Source: Clostridiales bacterium
GTDB lineage: Bacteria; Bacillota; Clostridia; Christensenellales; Aristaeellaceae
Length of the DNA stretch: 58,133 nt
Reading direction: 5' to 3'
Assembly: GCA_015056245.1 (NCBI GenBank)
Contig: SVGQ01000004.1
Coordinates: forward strand, 1-58,133
Shown here: piece by piece, positions 29,259 to 36,915 of the stretch
Numbering within the stretch: position 1 is the first letter of the stretch
How the letters are laid out: each line of letters starts with the position of its first letter
Program-made: the position numbers and the translations under genes
Notes under the pieces: generated by a model
Told to the model about the DNA's origin: nothing
Databases searched by the model: none
Seen by the model: only the letters and a program-made list of their open reading frames with translations

Positions 29259-32200
29259 TTACCGGTCCAGCACACTGAGGATAAAGGAGAAAGCATAATC
29301 CTGATTGGAAGGCAGGCAATATTCCGGGTGCACCGGACTCCACCAGCTGTCATCGCCGCCCACGCCGCGACGGAAGCCAGCAACCTCAAACCAAGTGTAG
29401 GTAGGCGCCGCCAGTTCATCGCGGTGACGGGCGAACGTCAGCTCCACAGCGCTCCAGGGAAGTGCAGAGACGGACAGCGGCTGACCCACACTTTCCACCC
29501 GGAGACCATAACCAGTCTCATCTGTGATTTCCGCAAAGCGCACACCCTCGTGATTGCCGCATTCCTGCGGACGCAGATAGGGCGTGTAGCTTTCCTGCGC
29601 AGTGGTGCGATGCAGCGCCAGTTTACCGCCCATTTTGCGGTCGGGATAGGTTTCCTGCGGGCCAAGGCCGTAATAGCAGAGCTGATTCACCTGCAATGGC
29701 AGGCGGAAGACCAGCGCCACATTGCCCAGTTCCGGCAGATTCTCCGCACCGTGATATGCCACATCCACCTTCAAACGGCCGTTGCCCAAGGCAGTGTAAG
29801 TGGTCTCGGCCCATGCACCGCCTGCGTAGGGAAGCGTCCAGCGGTATGCTTTTTCAGGGGCCTGATTTTCAGGATCGTCGCAAGGCGAGGCTGCCTCGCA
29901 GCGCGCACCGGTACATACGCCCATCCAGAAGGCTTCATCACGATAGTTGCCGCAGCCCCGGTCATTATCCGTAGTGGCACGGTATAGACTCAGAGCGGGC
30001 GGGGTCATCATCAGTTCGTAGCCGCCATGACCTTTGAAAGAAACCAAGCCGGTGCCGCCCATGCCAAAAATCATATGGCTGTTGGTATCAGCGATGCTCA
30101 TGTTGTAATCGGTAACCACGGCGCTTGCCGGTGCTGCTTCCACAGGCGCAGCCGGAATGGTTTCCAGAACAGCTTCGCCATGCATCAATTCATCCTCGGC
30201 ACCAGCCCAGTCCGTAGGCTCTCGCAGATAGAGGCCGCAGTGCAGCACATACTCGCCAGCCTCTTTGCGCTCCGGCAGCACCAACGGGATAAACCCGCTG
30301 CGGCCTGCCTCCACAGAAGGCTGCTCCACCACACCGTGCGCCACGGCTACACCATCCCGAAGCAGTTGCCAGTGCAGATCATAACGGTCTGTATTGGCAA
30401 AGAGGGCAAAGTTTTCCAAAAGAACCCCATCAGCCTGAGGCAGGATCCGAACCGGCTGGTATTGCCAACGAATCTCCAGAAGTTTTGGGGTTATACTGCG
30501 ATCTGCAAACACCAGACCATTGCCGCAGAACTCGCCGTCATGGGGCCGGTCGCCAAAATCGCCGCCATAAGCCAAGCGCTTTTGCCCATTGGGAGCTGTT
30601 ACCCATAACGCCTGATCCACATAATCCCAAACACATGCGCCTGCATACTGGGGATACTGTTCCTCCAAAGCCAGATACTTGTGCAGCGCACCGCAGCTGT
30701 TGCCCATGGCATGTGCATATTCACACAGGATAAAGGGCTTGTCCGGATTGGCCTTGATAAAAGCCGGCACATCCTCTGCGTGGGTGTACATCCGGCTGGT
30801 CAGATCGGTGGTATCGGGATAGCGCTGATCATTGGCTACGCCTTCATAATGAATAGGCCGGGAAGGATCGAAACGGCGCATCTGCTGAGACATCTCCCAG
30901 ATCACTTTGCCGCCGAAACTTTCGTTGCCGCAGGACCAGATGATCACCGAAGGATGGTTTTTATCCCGCTGCTGCATGGAATTGGCACGATCCAACACCG
31001 CAGGCAGCCACATGGGATTATCACCGGGAACCGGGCCCGCCTTGTACAGACCGCCGGTCTGCCATGTGGCGTGGGTTTCCATATTGGCTTCATCGATCAC
31101 ATAAATACCATAGCGGTCACAAAGCTTGTACCACAGGCTGTTATTGGGATAATGACTGGTACGGACCGTATTGATATTGTTGCGTTTATACTGGCGGATA
31201 TCCTCCAGCATATGCTCTTTGGTAATGCAGCGACCTGCCTCAGCGCAGAACTCATGCCGGTTGGAACCGCGGATCCGCAGCCGGCGGCCGTTCAGCAGCA
31301 GCACGCCCTCCACGATCTCTACCTTTCTGAGACCCACCTGCGTTTGTGCCACTTCAACAATGCTGCCATTCTGCTGAAGTACCAGACGGAGGGTGTACAG
31401 ATACGGCGTTTCGCCGCTCCACAGATGGGGATCCTCCACCGGCAGAGAAACCTTCAACGTTTCCGCGCTTACATCCACAGGCTGAGTTTCAGCCACCGGG
31501 GTGCCCTGTTCATCCAGCAGCTGTACCGCCAGCTGGGCTGCATCTCCCTGATACAGTGCTGTCTTTATCTCAACGTTCACTTCTGCCTTGGTATAGCGTT
31601 CGCTCAACTCGGTATGAACATACACATCCTCCACATGCGCGCAGGGTAGAGCAGTGAGTACCACATCACGGATTATACCGCTGAAACGCCAGAAATCCTG
31701 ATCCTCCAGCCAAGTGCAGGAGGCAAAGCGGATCACCTGCACCACCAGCAGGTTTTCCCCTGCGTGGAGTGCATCGGTAATATCAAAGCGGGAAGGGGTA
31801 AAGCCGTCCTCAGCATAGCCGATGAACTGACCATTCACCCAGCAGTACAGCACAGATTCCACGCCATGGAAAGTGAGCACCACTTTCTCACCCGCCCAGG
31901 CTTCAGGCAGGGTAAAGGACCGGGCATAGCAGCCAGTGGGGTTTTGGGACGGGAATGCAGGCGGTTCAAGCCGTTCATGCCCATCCCACGGATACTGCAC
32001 ATTCACGTACTGGGGCGTGCCATAGCCCTGCAGCTGAATATGTCCAGGTACCTTGATCTGCGCCCAGCTTAAACGGTCGAAATCAGGCTGCCAGAAGTTT
32101 TCAGGACAGTCTGCGGGATTTTCGGTGTAGAAAAACTGCCAATCGCCGTTCAGGCACAGATGCAGACTGGAAGTACCCGCGTTGGCTTCCTCCAGATTGC

Positions 32201-32288
32201 GGTAGCAGTCGTGATCCGACACCGCAGGCAGACGGTTGACAGCAAAGGTTTCCGGATCATACAGATAGGACAGGTCATAGGGGCGCAT
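29259..32288 (-). CDS. lacZ: Beta-galactosidase, GH2 (LacZ type)
   Basis: A 1009-residue full-length LacZ-type enzyme. It begins with a jelly-roll domain (about 60-220, GYGTPQYVNVQYPW and FTPSRFDIT), then Ig-like domains and the TIM barrel. The acid/base Glu is in WSCGNESFGG and the nucleophile Glu in FILCEYAHAMGNS. A C-terminal beta-sandwich (bgal small chain, DNDRGCGNYRDEAFW and LPLQVNQLCYYGLGPQE) completes it. It hydrolyses lactose or other beta-galactosides in the cytosol; no signal peptide. ATG 32288 follows AAGGAGG. No lac permease or regulator is adjacent. Confidence 0.95.
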   Translation of the reverse strand: MRPYDLSYLYDPETFAVNRLPAVSDHDCYRNLEEANAGTSSLHLCLNGDWQFFYTENPADCPENFWQPDFDRLSWAQIKVPGHIQLQGYGTPQYVNVQYPWDGHERLEPPAFPSQNPTGCYARSFTLPEAWAGEKVVLTFHGVESVLYCWVNGQFIGYAEDGFTPSRFDITDALHAGENLLVVQVIRFASCTWLEDQDFWRFSGIIRDVVLTALPCAHVEDVYVHTELSERYTKAEVNVEIKTALYQGDAAQLAVQLLDEQGTPVAETQPVDVSAETLKVSLPVEDPHLWSGETPYLYTLRLVLQQNGSIVEVAQTQVGLRKVEIVEGVLLLNGRRLRIRGSNRHEFCAEAGRCITKEHMLEDIRQYKRNNINTVRTSHYPNNSLWYKLCDRYGIYVIDEANMETHATWQTGGLYKAGPVPGDNPMWLPAVLDRANSMQQRDKNHPSVIIWSCGNESFGGKVIWEMSQQMRRFDPSRPIHYEGVANDQRYPDTTDLTSRMYTHAEDVPAFIKANPDKPFILCEYAHAMGNSCGALHKYLALEEQYPQYAGACVWDYVDQALWVTAPNGQKRLAYGGDFGDRPHDGEFCGNGLVFADRSITPKLLEIRWQYQPVRILPQADGVLLENFALFANTDRYDLHWQLLRDGVAVAHGVVEQPSVEAGRSGFIPLVLPERKEAGEYVLHCGLYLREPTDWAGAEDELMHGEAVLETIPAAPVEAAPASAVVTDYNMSIADTNSHMIFGMGGTGLVSFKGHGGYELMMTPPALSLYRATTDNDRGCGNYRDEAFWMGVCTGARCEAASPCDDPENQAPEKAYRWTLPYAGGAWAETTYTALGNGRLKVDVAYHGAENLPELGNVALVFRLPLQVNQLCYYGLGPQETYPDRKMGGKLALHRTTAQESYTPYLRPQECGNHEGVRFAEITDETGYGLRVESVGQPLSVSALPWSAVELTFARHRDELAAPTYTWFEVAGFRRGVGGDDSWWSPVHPEYCLPSNQDYAFSFILSVLDR

Positions 32289-32300
32289 AGGGGATCCTCC

Positions 32301-32328
32301 TTGTATCATGAGCGCGGAGCTGTATGGT
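32301..32328 (+). promoter_or_regulatory. Possible promoter of PF06541 gene
   Basis: TTGTAT (32301-32306) and TATGGT (32323-32328) are 16 bp apart, about 40 bp before the preferred start codon. Confidence 0.4.
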
Positions 32329-32367
32329 GCAAACCAACTCCGGCAAAACTGCTATGGGGTGATCAAA

Positions 32368-32724
32368 ATGGGAAAAGACTTTCTTCTGGGCGCTGTTGGG
32401 TATCCGCTTATCGAGATATGCTGGCGGGGACGAACCCATCCAGCCATGGGGCTGTGCGGCGGAATTTGTCTGTGCGGGCTCAGATGGATCCACCGAAAAT
32501 GCAAAAACCGCCCGCTGTGGCTTGCGTCACTGCTGGGCGGTGGGATGATCACAGGCATAGAATACCTGACGGGCAGGGTAGTAAACCGGCGGTACCGTAT
32601 CTGGGACTATCGCCGTCAGCCCTTGCAGTTTCGCGGACAGATCTGTCTGGGATACAGTGTGGCATGGTGTGCCCTGAGCATGCTGGTGCTGGGCACCATG
32701 CGGGGAATGGAGAAGCATCGGTAG
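32368..32724 (+). CDS. Small membrane protein, putative ABC-transporter type IV family (PF06541)
   Basis: 118 residues beginning MGKDFLLGAVGYPLIEICWRG, with GLCGGICLCGL and the conserved YRIWDYRRQPLQFRGQICL region of PF06541 membrane proteins. Three or four hydrophobic segments are visible. The family is called ABC-transporter type IV, but its function is not settled. The start at 32368 fits family similarity, with GGGGTGATC upstream; the frame extends 20 codons further without similarity. Divergent from lacZ. Confidence 0.65.
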   Translation: MGKDFLLGAVGYPLIEICWRGRTHPAMGLCGGICLCGLRWIHRKCKNRPLWLASLLGGGMITGIEYLTGRVVNRRYRIWDYRRQPLQFRGQICLGYSVAWCALSMLVLGTMRGMEKHR

Positions 32725-32786
32725 GGCATATGCAGCATGGGGTTTCCCCCTCATGAGCAGGTGGGAGCCCGAAAACCTCATGTCAC

Positions 32787-32816
32787 AGTATACCCCATCA
32801 GTCCCACGGACAGCAA
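32787..32816 (-). promoter_or_regulatory. Minus-strand promoter antisense to the PF06541 gene
   Basis: TTGCTG (32811-32816) and TATACT (32787-32792) are 18 bp apart, facing lacZ about 500 bp away. It would transcribe the whole PF06541 gene in antisense before reaching lacZ. It may be a long-leader lacZ promoter or an antisense RNA promoter. Confidence 0.4.
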
Positions 32817-32864
32817 CCACCGATGCAGATCCCTTTCGCTGCTGAATGTCGCCGCATGTGCCGC

Positions 32865-33962
32865 TTACAGTTCTTTTTCCAGAATGGCGGCAATGTACTG
32901 GCTGGCTTTGCCGTCGCCATAGGGGTTGGTGGCCTGCTCCATCTGGTGGTAAGCCTCGGGGTTGTCCAACAGTTCTCTCACATTCTGATAAATATTCTCT
33001 TCACTGGTGCCTACCAGTTTCAGCGTACCAGCCGCCACGCCCTCCGGGCGTTCGGTGGTATCACGCATCACCAGCACAGGCTTCCCAAGGGCGGGGGCTT
33101 CCTCCTGAATGCCGCCGCTGTCGGTAAGGATCAGGTACGAACGGGCCATCAGGTTGTGGAAATCCAGCACATCCAGCGGCTCGATCATGTGGATACGATC
33201 CTGACCATCAAAGCAGCTGTGAGCCACTTCCCGTACAGCCGGATTCATGTGCATGGGATAGAGCACCTTCACATCGGGGGTCTCATCCACAACCCGACGA
33301 ATGGCAGTAAACATATCCCGCATAGGCTCGCCCAGATTTTCCCGCCGGTGAGCGGTGAGCAGCACCAGACGGCTATCCTTGGCCCATTCAATCTCGGGGT
33401 GGGCATAATCCTCCCGAACGGTGGTGGCAAGCGCGTCGATAACGGTGTTGCCGGTTACATGGATATGCTCAGCGGGCTTGTTTTCCTTCAAAAGATTATC
33501 CCGGCTCATATCCGTAGGCGCGAAATAGAAGCGGGTGATCAGATCCACCGCCTGACGGTTGAACTCCTCCGGGAAGGGAGAATACAGATTATAGGTGCGC
33601 AATCCCGCCTCCACATGACCAACGGGAATCTGCATATAGAAGCAGGCCAGCGCAGTAACAAAGGCGGTGGAGGTATCGCCGTGCACCAGCACCACATCCG
33701 GCTTTTCCACCTCGAGGATCTCCTTGAGGCGGCTGAGGATGTTGATGGTTACATCAAAAAGAGTCTGTTTGGGCTGCATAATGCACAGATCATACTTGGG
33801 CTCCACATGGAAGCAGTCCAGAATCTGATCCAGCATTTGCCGGTGCTGACCAGTGACGCACACAACGGTCTCAAAATGGGGATGATTGTTGAGTTCCAGC
33901 ACCAAAGGGCACATTTTGATGGCCTCAGGCCGGGTGCCGAAGATGAGCATCACTTTTTTCAT
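32865..33962 (-). CDS. wecB: UDP-N-acetylglucosamine 2-epimerase (non-hydrolysing)
   Basis: 365 residues. Signature segments are IFGTRPEAIKM (N-terminus), VLVHGDTSTA, GHVEAGLRTYN, LLTAHRRENLG and LILTDSGGIQEEAP, all typical of the WecB/MnaA enzyme that makes UDP-ManNAc for wall polysaccharides. ATG 33962 follows AAAGGT; the frame upstream of it lacks similarity. It follows murI by 58 nt on the same strand. Confidence 0.95.
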   Translation of the reverse strand: MKKVMLIFGTRPEAIKMCPLVLELNNHPHFETVVCVTGQHRQMLDQILDCFHVEPKYDLCIMQPKQTLFDVTINILSRLKEILEVEKPDVVLVHGDTSTAFVTALACFYMQIPVGHVEAGLRTYNLYSPFPEEFNRQAVDLITRFYFAPTDMSRDNLLKENKPAEHIHVTGNTVIDALATTVREDYAHPEIEWAKDSRLVLLTAHRRENLGEPMRDMFTAIRRVVDETPDVKVLYPMHMNPAVREVAHSCFDGQDRIHMIEPLDVLDFHNLMARSYLILTDSGGIQEEAPALGKPVLVMRDTTERPEGVAAGTLKLVGTSEENIYQNVRELLDNPEAYHQMEQATNPYGDGKASQYIAAILEKEL

Positions 33963-34020
33963 GGTCTCTCGTACCTTTCGTTGGCGGTCAGCGCCGCGAT
34001 GATCGTTGGTTGATAGTATG

Positions 34021-34797
34021 TTACAGGCTGCGCAAAGCGGTTTGCAGCATAGCTTCCATCCGCGCAACGGTAGCAGGATCCTCCGAGGAAGTAAGGAAGG
34101 TGACCTTGCCGCCGGGATGTTCCGAAGAAGCCTGCAAATCTTCCTCCGCAAGCCGTCTGCCCAGTTGGCGGACCGTACCGGCGTTGCCGTCGATCAGCGG
34201 CGTACCAGCTGGCAAAAATGCCGCAATGGCTTTTTTCAGGAATGGATAGTGAGTGCAACCCAGCACAACGGCCTTCACAGGCTTGTCCAGATAGGGGGTG
34301 AGCAACTCCGACAGCAGCGTATTCACACGCTCGCCCTCCAGCTGCCCGGCTTCCACACATTCCATCAAGCCCGAGCAGGGAACCGGAACGGCATGGTTGC
34401 CATAGCGTTCCATCAGTGCCTGAAACTTGGGCAATTTCAGGGTAACACGGGTTGCCAGTACCAGAATCTGCCCCTCACCGGGCAAAAGAGAAGCAGGCTT
34501 CAAGGCAGGCTCGATGCCGATCACCGGCAAGGTCATTTCCTGCCGCAATTGGGCGGCAGCCACACTGGTGGCAGTGTTGCAGGCGATCACGATCGCCTTG
34601 CAGCCATAAGCCAGCAGCCTGTCCACTCCTTGGCGGGTCAGACGCAGCACCTCTGCGGGATCCTTGTCCCCGTAGGGAATGTGGGCGGTATCGCCAAAAT
34701 AGACATAATCCTCCCGGGGCAAGTCGCGCAATGCCTGCGCCAACACGCTGATGCCGCCAAGGCCGCTGTCCAGCATTCCCACAGGTCGATCGGTCAC
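34021..34797 (-). CDS. murI: Glutamate racemase
   Basis: A 258-residue glutamate racemase making D-Glu for peptidoglycan. It starts VTDRPVGMLDSGLGGISVL (GTG start at 34795-34797 after GGAGGTGGAACCAAC). The two catalytic cysteines lie in IVIACNTATS and VVLGCTHYPFL; YFGDTAHIPYG is the conserved loop. The gene has its own consensus promoter. In any RNA reading through from spoIIP, its ribosome site would pair with an upstream complementary arm. Confidence 0.95.
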   Translation of the reverse strand: MTDRPVGMLDSGLGGISVLAQALRDLPREDYVYFGDTAHIPYGDKDPAEVLRLTRQGVDRLLAYGCKAIVIACNTATSVAAAQLRQEMTLPVIGIEPALKPASLLPGEGQILVLATRVTLKLPKFQALMERYGNHAVPVPCSGLMECVEAGQLEGERVNTLLSELLTPYLDKPVKAVVLGCTHYPFLKKAIAAFLPAGTPLIDGNAGTVRQLGRRLAEEDLQASSEHPGGKVTFLTSSEDPATVARMEAMLQTALRSL

Positions 34798-34806
34798 GTT
34801 GGTTCC

Positions 34807-34850
34807 ACCTCCGTTCTGTTCATTATACCCGGAAAACGGAGGTTTTTCAA
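34807..34850 (-). promoter_or_regulatory. murI promoter containing an anti-ribosome-site arm
   Basis: Minus-strand TTGAAA (34845-34850) and TATAAT (34822-34827) are 17 bp apart. ACCTCCGTT (minus strand; 34835-34843, in the promoter spacer) is perfectly complementary to AACGGAGGT (34807-34815), which contains the murI ribosome site. RNA started at this promoter (near 34815) lacks the upstream arm. RNA reading through from spoIIP contains both arms and would mask the site. Confidence 0.65.
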
Positions 34851-34862
34851 GTGTTTCAAAAA

Positions 34863-35888
34863 CTATGGACACAGCGCCGCATGGATGGCATCCGCCAGAT
34901 AAGGCATAGCTGCCAAGGCCTGCTGGAGGGTATTGCGGTTGTTGCCCACCTCGATGAGCACGCAGTTTTTTGCCACATGCTGATTGAATCTGCCGGATTT
35001 CAGCCGCACCTCCTTGCAAAGATTGGGAGTCTGTTGGTTCAGCGCATCGGTGATGGTTTGCGCAAAGGCCAGATTGGTTTCCCAGTCCGGTTTTTGATCA
35101 TAGCCCGCATCGGTATAGCCCTCCCCCTTGCCGATAAGCAGCATCAGACGTGCTGTCTCCACACCGCCGATGGTGACCGTGTTGGCTCCAGACTGGCCCT
35201 CCACAAAAGCATCCCGGTGCAGATCGATGTACAGATCGTAGCTTTCTCCCGCTTCGGCCCGGGCTTCCAGCATCGCAAGAGAACGGGTGTAGGCGCTGCC
35301 CAAGTCCGGCGGCTCAAAGGCAGTAATGTCGTGCTCCACCGCATAGCCCAGTCCCCGAAGCAATTGCGCAAGCTCCTCCCCCACCCGGACCATATTATAC
35401 TCCGCATCTGCCGTGCGCCAGCGCTCTGTTTCCTGATAGGGCTGCTGGTTTGGTTCGTATGCTTCATAGGTGTGGGTGTGGTAGATCAGGATCTTACCCG
35501 TCTCAGGCATCCAGCCAGTGCCCAGCGGCACGATGGAAAAAGCGGAAGCATCGGGGGCCAAATCCGTCTCTGCCTGTTGGGTATCGGCCCCCACAGCGGG
35601 CGACGCTGCTGGCTGACCAGTCATCACGGCAGTCTGTTGAAGTTGTCCTTCCTCCGGCACAGGCGTTTCCCCGTTCCCCTGCTTCTGTGCCATTTCTGCA
35701 TCCACAGCTGCAATGGAAAATGAGGGTTGTCCCTCATGAGAGAACACTGCAACCGAATCCACCAGCGCTGGCTGTGCCATGGTCCAGAATTCCTTCCGTC
35801 CTTCTCCTGTCACCAGCAGACCTGTGATCAGACCTGCAAAAGCTGCCGCCAGCAGCAATAGCAGCTGTTTCCAATTGACTTTGTTCAT
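34863..35888 (-). CDS. spoIIP: Stage II sporulation protein P
   Basis: 341 residues. An N-terminal membrane helix (about 8-27) and a low-complexity linker (about 60-115) precede the SpoIIP amidase/endopeptidase domain. That domain has ILIYHTHTYEAY, YIDLHRDAF and IEVGNNRNT, the conserved His/Glu metal-site segments. SpoIIP degrades septal peptidoglycan during engulfment with SpoIID and SpoIIM. It follows gpr by 32 nt, the usual gpr-spoIIP arrangement. Confidence 0.92.
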   Translation of the reverse strand: MNKVNWKQLLLLLAAAFAGLITGLLVTGEGRKEFWTMAQPALVDSVAVFSHEGQPSFSIAAVDAEMAQKQGNGETPVPEEGQLQQTAVMTGQPAASPAVGADTQQAETDLAPDASAFSIVPLGTGWMPETGKILIYHTHTYEAYEPNQQPYQETERWRTADAEYNMVRVGEELAQLLRGLGYAVEHDITAFEPPDLGSAYTRSLAMLEARAEAGESYDLYIDLHRDAFVEGQSGANTVTIGGVETARLMLLIGKGEGYTDAGYDQKPDWETNLAFAQTITDALNQQTPNLCKEVRLKSGRFNQHVAKNCVLIEVGNNRNTLQQALAAMPYLADAIHAALCP

Positions 35889-35920
35889 GATGAGGCACCT
35901 CCCGTCCCCATCAGCCTATG

Positions 35921-36847
35921 CTATCCATGCAGGAAGGTATGCAGGGTTTCCGTATCCAGATTAGGCTGCAGCGCCCTGTTCAGTCCTTCGCTGAGCAAAT
36001 CTGCCACGCTGAGCACCAGCTCGTCAATTTCCCGCGGCGTGACCACCATCTCCCCCAAATAGCTTTCTGATACCTTTTGAAGCAGCAGCTGCCCTGCCTC
36101 GGACTGGGTATCCTGCATCAGGCCGTAATCCTCCATCAGATTGGTGACTGCATCCCGGGCGATGGTGGAGGCATATACCACCATGGGTACCCCCACAGCG
36201 ATCACTTTGACCCCAAGGGTATCCCGCGTCAGCCCCAGCCGGTGGTTGCCCACGCCGCTGCCGGGCTCGATGCCGGTATCGGTGATCTGCACCGTAGTGC
36301 AGATGCGGGCGCTTTCATAGGCTGCCAGCGCATCGATGGCAATAACGGCGGCAGGTTTTACATGCTCGATCAACCCCCGGCACAGTTCTGCCGTTTCGAT
36401 ACCCGTAACCCCCAGCACCCCGGGCGCAATGGCGCTGACGCCCCGCAGCTTGCCCAGCAATTCATCTGCCAGCGCTTCATGGAGATGACGGGTCACCAGC
36501 AGTTTTTCCACCACCCGGGTGCCCAGTGCGTCTGCTGTCACATTCCGGTTGCCAAGGCCCACCACCAAAATTTCCCCTTCTCTGGGCAGCATAGCTCGGA
36601 CTGCCTGCGCGACCAGTTGGATCAATCTGCGGCGGTTCTCCGCATCGCACCGGGACAGGCTCCTGCAACTGAGGGTAATATACTCGCCGCAGGGGCGGGA
36701 CAGGGCTTCCGATGCGCGATGATCCTCGATCACGATTCGTGTCCGGCTGATCTCCCCCAGCTGCTGCTGATCCACCACCACGCCCTCCAGCCGACCCTTG
36801 CTGTCGCCGATGCTCTCCATTGCCAGATCTGTACGAAAACCGCGCAT
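35921..36847 (-). CDS. gpr: Germination protease GPR
   Basis: A 308-residue A25-family protease that degrades small acid-soluble spore proteins at germination. It begins FRTDLAMES, resembling the propeptide cleavage region. GEILVVGLGNRNVTADALG, IAPGVLGVTGIET and VIAIDALAA follow, with TDTGIEPGSGVGNHR in the middle; all are conserved in GPR. Start ATG 36847 follows AAAGGATGG. It lies 68 nt after the topoisomerase A gene. Confidence 0.93.
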   Translation of the reverse strand: MRGFRTDLAMESIGDSKGRLEGVVVDQQQLGEISRTRIVIEDHRASEALSRPCGEYITLSCRSLSRCDAENRRRLIQLVAQAVRAMLPREGEILVVGLGNRNVTADALGTRVVEKLLVTRHLHEALADELLGKLRGVSAIAPGVLGVTGIETAELCRGLIEHVKPAAVIAIDALAAYESARICTTVQITDTGIEPGSGVGNHRLGLTRDTLGVKVIAVGVPMVVYASTIARDAVTNLMEDYGLMQDTQSEAGQLLLQKVSESYLGEMVVTPREIDELVLSVADLLSEGLNRALQPNLDTETLHTFLHG

Positions 36848-36915
36848 GCCATCCCATCCTTTCGGAGGGTAGCATGCGCGGTTTGGTTCGATATCATACG
36901 GGATTGCCGGTGGGA

